A stretch of DNA of 30,252 nucleotides from a virus. Where the stretch lies: positions 1-30,252 of the IMG/VR virus record IMGVR_UViG_3300037882_001495; one strand, 5' to 3'. Shown here piece by piece: positions 1-5,580 of the stretch. A program made the position numbers and the translations under genes. Positions within the stretch are counted from its first letter, which is position 1; every line of letters starts with the position of its first letter. The notes beneath the pieces were generated by a model, which saw nothing but the letters and a program-made list of their open reading frames with translations, made no database searches and was not told the DNA's origin.

Positions 1-156
1 AACTTAGTATTTTATATGCTTTTTACTAAGTTACGTATATTTTAAATAGTTAAACCCCTTGATAGGGGTTTAATTTACACTGCCTAAAAAGGCAGTAGTG
101 ACTTACGTCAATTTGTATACCACCTTTTAAAAAAGGCGGCGTTGTGACTTGCGTCA
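1..156. repeat. Cluster of hairpins with repeated flanks, downstream of the csf operon
   Basis: This non-coding stretch holds four inverted repeats in a row. They are AACTTAGTA (1-9) with TACTAAGTT (24-32), TAAACCCCT (51-59) with AGGGGTTTA (64-72), ACTGCC (79-84) with GGCAGT (91-96), and an imperfect CACCTTTT (121-128) with AAAAGGCGG (131-139). A 16-17 nt direct repeat GTGACTTRCGTCAATTT occurs at 98-113 and 144-160, 46 nt apart, and each copy contains the interrupted palindrome TGAC-N4-GTCA. On the minus strand the pattern reads as ATTGACGYAAGTCAC followed by a stem-loop, twice. It may be a structured 3' end of the csf transcript, an operator cluster, or degenerate CRISPR-like repeats. The cluster may continue beyond the left edge. 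Confidence 0.6.
51..72 (-). terminator. Possible terminator hairpin after the csf operon
   Basis: A perfect 9-bp stem (51-59 with 64-72) closes a 4-nt loop and contains four consecutive G-C pairs. On the minus strand it is followed by an A/T-rich run without a clean U tract. It lies about 105 nt past the last gene of the leftward operon. It could equally be one unit of the hairpin cluster. Confidence 0.35.
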
Positions 157-177
157 ATTTTTATAAATACAATACTA

Positions 178-417
178 CTAAGTAGTACCTTTTTCAATTT
201 CTTTTTTTAGCAAATTCCATTTTAAAATGGGCATTTTATATTTGCCTGCAATATATTTTTTCATTGCCATGTAATAAAACCGTGACGGTGGTGTGTTTAC
301 GTCCCTGCGTGCAGGTTTTTGCATGATATTTTCATACAAAATTCTCCCTGCTTGTGCCGTCTTAACATTGTTTTTTTTAAAAAATTCTTTTATTTCATCG
401 GGTGTTGGTGATTGCAT
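178..417 (-). CDS. Small probable helix-turn-helix regulator, last gene of the csf operon
   Basis: The 79-residue basic protein resembles short phage XRE-type regulators. It opens with SPTPDEIKEFFKKNN, followed by an Ala-rich helix around VKTAQAGRILY, and ends with a GKYKMPILKWNLL segment like the G-x-x-x-M-x-x-x-W-x-L tail of that family. The middle carries a longer insert than usual, so the fold assignment is tentative. The start is supported by an AAAGGTC ribosome site 8 nt upstream. It sits 36 nt after csf3 and probably shares its transcript. An autoregulator of the operon acting on the palindrome at 3810-3848 is a reasonable guess, but nothing in the sequence proves it. Confidence 0.6.
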   Translation of the reverse strand: MQSPTPDEIKEFFKKNNVKTAQAGRILYENIMQKPARRDVNTPPSRFYYMAMKKYIAGKYKMPILKWNLLKKEIEKGTT

Positions 418-453
418 TTATTCTTGACCTTTTTGTGTTTTTAATAATTATTA

Positions 454-1101
454 CTATATAATACTTACATCAACATCTAAACACCTCACTTTATTATGGT
501 TATTCCAATATGGAGGAGTTGCTCTAATGAATCTATTACCGTTTTCATGCGGTATAAAACGCATAGTTTTGCCATCTTTAAACCAATAATAACCACATTC
601 AACCTCTTCAATTTGTGTGCTTATAACCTTACCATAACCGTAAGCAGATTTTTTACCTAAATATCGGATATTTTTAAATAGTCTGTTTAATTCTTTTATG
701 CTGCTGTTGCTATTAAAAAACCCAATCATTTTATGCGTTAACAATAGCTGCATATTATTTTTATATGATCTATATTTGCCATTTGTTAAAACTGGACTGC
801 CATGAGTAATATCAATGTGATTAAGGTTAAAACTTTTTTTATAAAATTCACTTGCATAATTAAAGTTGCCTTCAGGCGATAAAGCTGATGCACAAAAAAT
901 TCTATGACCATTAATCTCACCCATTGTTATAGGGATAGGAATTTTATCTGGCACTGAATCTCTATCAAATATCCTCTTATCCTTCTCAATCTTGAGAGGA
1001 GTCATCACCCATGATAAAAGAGCGTCAATATGTATAGGGTCTGTAGGGTTAATATAAACGCCAGTGCCATCTAAATTAAAAGTGATTTTATAATTTACCA
1101 T
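454..1101 (-). CDS. csf3: Type IV CRISPR-associated protein Csf3 (Cas5-like)
   Basis: This is a RAMP-fold subunit expected to cap the 5' end of the guide RNA in a type IV effector complex. The 215 residues are of normal Csf3 length. Family-like signatures are an N-terminal FNLDGTGVYINP strand, the HIDALLSW segment (residues 24-31), a glycine-rich loop LGKKSAYGYGKV (148-159), a K-x-x-x-RFIP segment near 180 and a TPPYW motif (195-199). Cas5-like proteins of type IV typically end with such an R-x-x-P and PPYW region. The gene overlaps the cysH-like gene by 7 nt, with AGAGG as ribosome site 10 nt before the ATG. Identification rests on motif memory and context, not on a search. Confidence 0.8.
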   Translation of the reverse strand: MVNYKITFNLDGTGVYINPTDPIHIDALLSWVMTPLKIEKDKRIFDRDSVPDKIPIPITMGEINGHRIFCASALSPEGNFNYASEFYKKSFNLNHIDITHGSPVLTNGKYRSYKNNMQLLLTHKMIGFFNSNSSIKELNRLFKNIRYLGKKSAYGYGKVISTQIEEVECGYYWFKDGKTMRFIPHENGNRFIRATPPYWNNHNKVRCLDVDVSII

Positions 1102-1763
1102 AATCTTGTTACCTCTGATTGTTGTGTGCTATTTAAATGATCTAAGCCTCTTGTACTATAGCCATCATTTTTTATACGTGACGTTGTTCTTATGGTTAGA
1201 CCATAATTTTCATACAGATTTAAAACCTTCAATTTTTCTGTGGCTATATATGCTTGTAAATCAAGTATTTTCCAATCAGCCATAGGGCAAAATCTTTTTA
1301 TACCAATTTTATAAGTAAGAATATTTTTATCGCCTTTTGCCAAAGACATACGTCTTGCACGACTTTCATCTTTGCATAATCCTATAAAAACACCATCATA
1401 GCTATTTTCAAATGCCCACTGTTTGCCTTCATTTTTTAATTTTGATTTTAAGTCAAACTCATTTAATATATATTTTGCTTTACGGTGCTTTTTAAAAAAT
1501 GCGTCTGAAACAGTATCAAAATTTGCTATATATCTAGATTGACTGCTTTGCCAATGCACAACATCAATATCATCTTTAATTGATAATATAATATCACCCA
1601 TCACAAGGCTATCTTTACCCCAAGACATTGAAATCAAAGGGTTTTTACATGATGTCAGCATTTCTGCAATATTATCTTTGGTTTTTTTTAACCTGTCCTT
1701 ATACTTAATTAAATGGCTATATATAAGCCCTTGATTTAGTTGTTTTTCATATATTGCTTGCAT
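1095..1763 (-). CDS. CysH-like PP-loop (PAPS reductase family) protein of a type IV-B locus
   Basis: This 222-residue protein belongs to the adenine-nucleotide alpha-hydrolase / PAPS reductase family. It has a PP-loop SMSWGKDS (45-52) for binding an adenine nucleotide, a GLCKDESRARRM segment (128-139) and FCPMADWKILDLQAYI (158-173), which matches the P-x-x-x-W-x-x-x-D-x-x-x-Y-I signature. The C-terminal Cys motif of true sulfonucleotide reductases (ECGLH) is absent, so sulfate reduction is unlikely. CysH-like genes are a known companion of type IV-B CRISPR loci, where their role is unresolved. It overlaps csf1 by 17 nt and csf3 by 7 nt, indicating translational coupling. A strong AGGGGGT ribosome site precedes the ATG. 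Confidence 0.85.
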   Translation of the reverse strand: MQAIYEKQLNQGLIYSHLIKYKDRLKKTKDNIAEMLTSCKNPLISMSWGKDSLVMGDIILSIKDDIDVVHWQSSQSRYIANFDTVSDAFFKKHRKAKYILNEFDLKSKLKNEGKQWAFENSYDGVFIGLCKDESRARRMSLAKGDKNILTYKIGIKRFCPMADWKILDLQAYIATEKLKVLNLYENYGLTIRTTSRIKNDGYSTRGLDHLNSTQQSEVTRLW

Positions 1764-2469
1764 CTTTCGTACCCCCTGAATTTAACTCCTCCTTTGATGG
1801 TAATAAATAACATAATAATTTATATAAAGGAGTTTTATATTTATTTTTAGCCCATTCTAAAAATTCTAAATTTATTTTTATATTATCTAATTTTTTTGAT
1901 TTAATATAAATATCATAATTCTCTAACTGAGGGCGACTTATGTTATTATTTAAAAAATAATTTAATTTTTCCCACCAATCTCTTGTATAATCCATATTAA
2001 CATCAACGATGAGTGTCTCAAAAAGCCACTTGTTTGTGTTAAAATTTACTGGTGCTAATAAACCACCATGTTTTTTATAAGATGTGGTAATATAAAGTAA
2101 CCATAATTTATTTTTAGGTGGATTGAATAATAAATCCCTCATAAAAGGCTTTTCTGTTTTGACATCTATCCGTTTAAAAGTAGTTTCATCACAATAAAAA
2201 CATGACATTCTTTGCCATTTATATTTTAATGCTATCCAAACATTGCAATTTATTAATTGACTTCTTGGTGCTGCTAATAAATCGTAATTCGTAAAACTTT
2301 CTGAAAGTGCAGTATCTCTTGGATAGCACTCGCCTTCAATTCCAGTCACACAGCAAACGCCGTGTGACTTTTCTAGTGGTATTAAATTTTTACCCTTTTT
2401 ATACTCAGGTGATGGATATTCAGGGCAGTTTTTATCTATTGTTTTACCGATTATCTCAAGGGCGTGCAT
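1747..2469 (-). CDS. csf1: Csf1-like type IV CRISPR protein with zinc-binding cysteines
   Basis: Csf1 is the presumed large (Cas8-like) subunit of type IV systems. The 240-residue product has the layout expected for the family: an N-terminal cysteine cluster (C39, C40, C48) and a second cluster (C75, C90, C93 in MSCFYCDE), an ESFTNYDLLAAP segment (57-68), a VWIALKYK helix, and a central LLYITTSYKKHGGLLAPVN stretch that resembles the T-S-x-K-K-H region of Csf1. The cysteines probably hold zinc. The gene overlaps csf2 by 14 nt and has AGGAG 9 nt before its ATG. It is divergent enough that a profile search is needed to separate Csf1 from a related phage protein. Confidence 0.75.
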   Translation of the reverse strand: MHALEIIGKTIDKNCPEYPSPEYKKGKNLIPLEKSHGVCCVTGIEGECYPRDTALSESFTNYDLLAAPRSQLINCNVWIALKYKWQRMSCFYCDETTFKRIDVKTEKPFMRDLLFNPPKNKLWLLYITTSYKKHGGLLAPVNFNTNKWLFETLIVDVNMDYTRDWWEKLNYFLNNNISRPQLENYDIYIKSKKLDNIKINLEFLEWAKNKYKTPLYKLLCYLLPSKEELNSGGTKDASNI

Positions 2470-3760
2470 TAGGTAATGCTCCTATATGGTTTAAATAGTT
2501 TAATATTTCTTGCTTTTTATCCTTTATAAAGTTTTTATAAAGACTTGAGTCTGGTATATTGTTTATTTCTATTTGACATTTTCCAAAGCCTTTATTGCCA
2601 CCACCACCAATATAACCTTTTTCAATCATTAATTCTAAGCCAAGCCCTAATGCAGACATTTCTATATCTTGAATATGTTTACTGTAATCTATACCTCCTA
2701 TTAATTTAGAGCCTTCTTTCAAGCATTCTTGTTGGTAAATCATGGATTGCGTTTTTTCTGCTTCTGAAACTTCTTCATTTGATTTTTCTAAATTTTTTAA
2801 TTCTTTTTTGCTAATTCTACCCTCATAACTATCAATGCGTACATTGAATATCATTGTAAAGAGTTCGGATGCTGGTATTTCTCCATTCCCCCATTCGTAG
2901 CATTCAGCCCTAAAATCTCCAACATTAAGTCTACCACTTAAAATTTTATCTTGGATTGCAGCACCGAGTAAAGATATATGAGGGAGTGCATCTCTAAAAT
3001 TTCTAATTCCCTCAGCATTGGCTGAATTGTTATTCCCTAACTCATCACCTATTTTTGTCTTTTTGCTTCCCATATCATTTAAAGCCCCACCACTATATAA
3101 AACATTATAAAACCATAATAAAACAGCAGGCTCTGAATCTGATACTTTTAAGCCTAAAGCCTCAATAAAGTGAATTGATAAAAGATCACGCATTAATCCT
3201 CTAAAGGCATTCCCTGAAAAATATGGTAAATCAATCATATTATTATTTTGTGTTAAAACAGATTTACGTCTAAATTGTTTAATATTGCCCAAAATATTAT
3301 CACCGCAATGTGATAAAGGTGATTTTAAAGTTATATTTATTTTTATTTGGTATTGCGGCGTTATATCAGGTGATACTCTATCTTTTAATTCATTTACAAT
3401 TTCAATATCTATATTACTTATGGCTGTTTCCAAATCTTCTTTTTTTAAAAATAGAAACATACCAGCAATTTTATGATGTTTTTTAATAAACTGCATAATG
3501 CTAAATAATTCATCTTTAGTGATTTTTAAAAAATTGCTGAATTCTTTATTATAAAGAGCTGTGACGGTTGTATTTAGCTGTTTTGCAAGTGTTTCTGCAA
3601 AATCTATGGTATTAGATTTTAAAGTAGCAACATATAATCTATCACTTAAAAAATCCTCCTTGCTGCGATTGATGTTTATATTGCTATGAATTGATAGGCT
3701 TCTAATAAAATTAAAGAAAGCTATTTTACTTTCGGTTGTAACATATTTTTTTTCATTCAT
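2456..3760 (-). CDS. csf2: Csf2 (Cas7-like) backbone protein with an N-terminal extension
   Basis: Csf2 forms the helical backbone that wraps guide RNA in type IV complexes. RAMP features begin near residue 138: a beta strand leading into LKSPLSHCGD (145-154), LPYFSGNAFRGLMRDLL (178-194), an internal LSGRLNVGDFRAECYEWG region, a SELFTMIFNVRIDSYEG strand pair, and the glycine-rich loop GYIGGGGNKGFGK (382-394). The first 135 or so residues are extra compared with a usual Csf2 of about 340 and appear mostly helical. At 434 residues this is a long version. It is the first gene of the operon, with AAGGAA before the ATG. Confidence 0.82.
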   Translation of the reverse strand: MNEKKYVTTESKIAFFNFIRSLSIHSNININRSKEDFLSDRLYVATLKSNTIDFAETLAKQLNTTVTALYNKEFSNFLKITKDELFSIMQFIKKHHKIAGMFLFLKKEDLETAISNIDIEIVNELKDRVSPDITPQYQIKINITLKSPLSHCGDNILGNIKQFRRKSVLTQNNNMIDLPYFSGNAFRGLMRDLLSIHFIEALGLKVSDSEPAVLLWFYNVLYSGGALNDMGSKKTKIGDELGNNNSANAEGIRNFRDALPHISLLGAAIQDKILSGRLNVGDFRAECYEWGNGEIPASELFTMIFNVRIDSYEGRISKKELKNLEKSNEEVSEAEKTQSMIYQQECLKEGSKLIGGIDYSKHIQDIEMSALGLGLELMIEKGYIGGGGNKGFGKCQIEINNIPDSSLYKNFIKDKKQEILNYLNHIGALPNARP

Positions 3761-3809
3761 TTTTTAATTCCTTGAATTTTTGATTATTTTTTTAATCTTT
3801 TAAAATATT

Positions 3810-3848
3810 TACATAAATATTACCTAAGTATTAAATAATATTTATGTA
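3810..3848. promoter_or_regulatory. 13-bp inverted repeat in the csf2 leader, likely operator or stem-loop
   Basis: TACATAAATATTA (3810-3822) is perfectly complementary to TAATATTTATGTA (3836-3848) across a 13-nt centre. It lies 50-88 nt upstream of the csf2 start and overlaps the candidate -10 element at 3835-3840. That placement suits a repressor operator or a regulatory leader hairpin. A similar TTTATGTAA / TTACATAAA pair recurs at 9189-9212. Confidence 0.6.
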
Positions 3849-3862
3849 TTTAATAAAAACAA
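3835..3862 (-). promoter_or_regulatory. Candidate promoter of the csf operon
   Basis: On the minus strand TTGTTT (3857-3862) and TATTAT (3835-3840) are separated by 16 nt. The -10 is good and the -35 is weak. An alternative -35, TTGAAA, is formed by the conserved end of the CRISPR-like repeat just upstream, but it lacks a good -10 at the right distance. Confidence 0.4.
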
Positions 3863-3868
3863 TAGAGT

Positions 3869-3900
3869 GTTTCAATCCACACGCCCGTGAATGGCGTGAC
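3869..3900 (-). repeat. Solitary 32-nt type I-C-like CRISPR repeat
   Basis: Read on the minus strand this 32-nt element starts GTCACGCC, has a GGCGTGT half, and ends GTGGATTGAAAC. The stem CACGCC / GGCGTG (3880-3885 with 3893-3898 on the plus strand) is perfect. Length, the 5' GTC, the central palindrome and the ATTGAAAC 3' end are all typical of type I-C repeats. No second complete copy is seen. A partial copy, GGATTGAAAT on the minus strand, lies at 3919-3928, leaving only 18 nt between, too short for a normal spacer. The element sits between the preceding gene and the csf2 promoter, so it could be an orphan repeat, a mini-array or a captured host repeat. Confidence 0.7.
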
Positions 3901-3930
3901 TAATTAAGGTGTATTAATATTTCAATCCTT

Positions 3931-3953
3931 AAAAAAGCTGATTTTATGCTTTT
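3931..3953 (-). terminator. Probable terminator of the 202-residue gene
   Basis: On the minus strand AAAAGC and GCTTTT pair across a 9-nt loop that contains the stop codon of the upstream gene, and the stem runs into a T6 tract. It would separate that gene from the csf operon, although the stem is short and AT-rich. Confidence 0.45.
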
Positions 3954-4552
3954 ATTAAAGTATAAGAATTTTCTTCATCTAAAAGCCCAGTTTTTTCACA
4001 AACTGTTACAGATTTTACATAATCTCTAGCTTCTTGGTAATTCTTAAAAATTGATATTTCATCACTGTTTTCTTCTTTTACCCATTTACCTCCGTGTCCT
4101 TTAGGATATGTTTGTTCATAAGTCTTTGTATACCAAATTTTTATTTCGCCTTCATAATCTTCACTAGCTTCTTCAAGGTTTTCATTATTTTCAAAAATAT
4201 TATCAAAACCGAAACTAGCTAAAAATTCTTCTTCACTTACATCACCAGAATCCCAGTTTCTTTTTATATATTCTAATATAGTGACATCAGAATCTTCATA
4301 GTCTATTATGTTTTGATTATCGTTATTAATATAATGAAAATATGTTGTATCTGTAGTTTGATTATAATATCTATAAATGGTATATTCATCATTAGATGCT
4401 TTTTCACAGGCTTTTTCTTTAATTAGGGCTTTTAAAGCATCATCATAGCTATTTTTTTCTAAAGCCTCTTTAAAATCATCTTGATTTTGATACGAATTAA
4501 ATTTGATTAATTCTTTTAACATATCAATTAATATTCCTTGCTCTTCTGACAT
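3944..4552 (-). CDS. Acidic protein of unknown function, strongly expressed early gene
   Basis: I do not recognise this 202-residue protein. It is strikingly acidic, with runs such as DYEDSD and ENNENLEEASEDYEGE in the middle, and a more mixed C-terminal domain with a KGHGGKWVKEE turn and an EARDYVKSV helix. It has no signal peptide or membrane segment, so it is likely cytoplasmic. Its near-consensus sigma70 promoter (4614-4642) is almost identical to that of the next upstream gene. High acidity, small size, an early-type promoter and a place beside the csf genes fit a DNA-mimic or anti-defence protein, but this is inference from properties only. The start has a GAGGAA ribosome site. Confidence 0.75.
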   Translation of the reverse strand: MSEEQGILIDMLKELIKFNSYQNQDDFKEALEKNSYDDALKALIKEKACEKASNDEYTIYRYYNQTTDTTYFHYINNDNQNIIDYEDSDVTILEYIKRNWDSGDVSEEEFLASFGFDNIFENNENLEEASEDYEGEIKIWYTKTYEQTYPKGHGGKWVKEENSDEISIFKNYQEARDYVKSVTVCEKTGLLDEENSYTLIKA

Positions 4553-4613
4553 TTTAATTTCCTCGTTTTGTTTGTTTTTGTTAAAGTTTTTATAGGCTAC
4601 TGCTTATATATAT

Positions 4614-4642
4614 AATATACAGCTAAAAGATATATAAGTCAA
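4614..4642 (-). promoter_or_regulatory. Strong sigma70-type promoter of the acidic gene
   Basis: On the minus strand TTGACT (4637-4642) and TATATT (4614-4619) are spaced by exactly 17 nt. The stretch from CTTGACTTATATAT through the downstream TATATATAAGC and the leader with its purine-rich ribosome site closely matches the promoter at 5015-5043, indicating duplication of a promoter-leader unit. Confidence 0.8.
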
Positions 4643-4653
4643 GCATTGTTTTT

Positions 4654-4686
4654 AAAAAAATGAAAAAAGTTTATTCTCATTTTTTT
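4654..4686. terminator. AT-rich hairpin between the two small leftward genes
   Basis: AAAAAAATGA (4654-4663) pairs with TCATTTTTTT (4677-4686). In the leftward direction it ends in a T7 tract, so it may end the transcript of the 89-residue gene just before the next promoter. The stem has only two G-C pairs, so its strength is doubtful. Confidence 0.35.
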
Positions 4687-4695
4687 TGGTTTATA

Positions 4696-4965
4696 TTACG
4701 CTTTAGGTACAAATATTTTACATTCAGTCGTTTCATCACCACCAAAGCGTTCAACTTTTATTGCTGCATCAATACAATATTCTGTTGCTGTTGACGCTTC
4801 TCTATTATATTTTAGAGTTGCAAATTTATAGTTTTCTAATCCGCAATCCATGCTCAAGATTTTAGATGTAATCATAAATGCAGCTATGTTTTCTAATGTT
4901 TTTATATCTGCTTGCTCTGTTGCAGCGTCCTTATTTAAGGACTTTATGTGTGTTATATTTATCAT
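4696..4965 (-). CDS. Small protein of unknown function with a duplicated early promoter
   Basis: The 89-residue product is not recognised. It has no signal peptide or membrane segment. Visible features are a helical N-terminal half (AATEQADIKTLENIAAFMI), a middle beta-like segment YKFATLKYNREA, and a C-terminal strand ECKIFVPKA with three cysteines in all. The second half looks like a small alpha-beta fold. It is read from a near-consensus promoter at 5015-5043, with a CGAGG ribosome site before the ATG. It is followed by its own hairpin and then by the promoter of the 202-residue gene, so the two genes appear to be separately controlled but co-regulated units. An early phage function is the simplest guess. 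Confidence 0.7.
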   Translation of the reverse strand: MINITHIKSLNKDAATEQADIKTLENIAAFMITSKILSMDCGLENYKFATLKYNREASTATEYCIDAAIKVERFGGDETTECKIFVPKA

Positions 4966-5014
4966 TTTTTTACCTCGTTTGTTTGTTTTAATAAGCTACC
5001 TTGCTTATATATAT

Positions 5015-5043
5015 AGTATAGCCAAAAGCAATATATAAGTCAA
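5015..5043 (-). promoter_or_regulatory. Strong sigma70-type promoter of the 89-residue gene
   Basis: On the minus strand TTGACT (5038-5043) and TATACT (5015-5020) are 17 nt apart. The surrounding sequence matches the promoter at 4614-4642, including TGCTTGACTTATATAT upstream and TATATATAAGC downstream. Confidence 0.8.
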
Positions 5044-5138
5044 GCACTTTTTTTATAACTTTTCACTTTTTTTGATTTTTTTTATAAGTTATTGATTCTT
5101 AAAATTTACATATAATGTCATTTATTTTACAAATTTTA

Positions 5139-5166
5139 TTGACATATTTATTTGTTTTGGTAATAT
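5139..5166 (+). promoter_or_regulatory. Candidate promoter of the late operon
   Basis: A perfect -35 TTGACA (5139-5144) is followed 16 nt later by TAATAT (5161-5166), ending 21 nt before the terminase small subunit start. It is divergent from the leftward promoter at 5015-5043. The -10 matches only in part, so a phage activator may be needed. Confidence 0.5.
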
Positions 5167-5187
5167 TTTATAAAATTTGGTAGATTG

Positions 5188-5580
5188 ATGGCTAAAAAGG
5201 AAGTAGACGAAAAAGAAATTGCTGATAAGGCTTATAAATTGCTTTCAAAGGGTAAAACTCTTGTGCATGTGGCTGCTGATTTGGGTATTTGTAAAGACAC
5301 CCTCTTTGAATGGCTAAAGCCAAAAAACAAGAATTACAAGCCATTACTCGCCGACTCCATAAAAAGAGGTAAAGTAAAATCAGAGGCTTATTGGATTGAT
5401 TTGGGTTTAGAGAATTTAAATAGTCCAAATTTTAAACCTGCAACTTACGTTTTTATGATGGCAAATATGTTCAAGTGGTCAAGAGTTGATAAGGTTGTTG
5501 ATGACTCCCCTCAAGCCGATGAGAGGCTAACAAAAGAAGAGCAAAAAGAATTCATTAAGAACTTTGAAGATGAGTTTTAA
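5188..5580 (+). CDS. terS: Terminase small subunit
   Basis: The protein binds phage DNA at the packaging site and recruits the large subunit. It has a helix-turn-helix near the N terminus: EKEIADKAYKLLSKGKTLVHVAADLGICKDTLFEWLKP is the HTH region (about residues 8-45, stated here in parts of the same run: VHVAADLG then KDTLFEW). The rest is helical and ends in an acidic EEQKEFIKNFEDEF tail typical of the contact region with TerL. ATG at 5188 is preferred over an in-frame TTG at 5185. Neither has a clear ribosome site. It overlaps the large subunit by 11 nt. Confidence 0.85.
   Translation: MAKKEVDEKEIADKAYKLLSKGKTLVHVAADLGICKDTLFEWLKPKNKNYKPLLADSIKRGKVKSEAYWIDLGLENLNSPNFKPATYVFMMANMFKWSRVDKVVDDSPQADERLTKEEQKEFIKNFEDEF

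Noticed and set aside
2307-3476. Plus-strand open frames inside csf1 and csf2
   Set aside because: They lie opposite genes with family motifs and tight operon overlaps and have no good ribosome site or known features.
3869-3928. A normal CRISPR array
   Set aside because: Only one full 32-nt repeat is present. The partial second copy is 10 nt and would give an 18-nt spacer, and no third copy follows at a regular distance.
4850-5038. Hydrophobic 62-residue plus-strand frame over the 89-residue gene
   Set aside because: It overlaps an oppositely oriented gene with a near-consensus promoter and a ribosome site. Its hydrophobicity follows from the AT-rich antisense strand and promoter.
5044-5138. 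Packaging or attachment site upstream of the terminase genes
   Set aside because: Only T-rich tracts and a 7-bp ATAACTT / AAGTTAT pair are seen, with no diagnostic feature.
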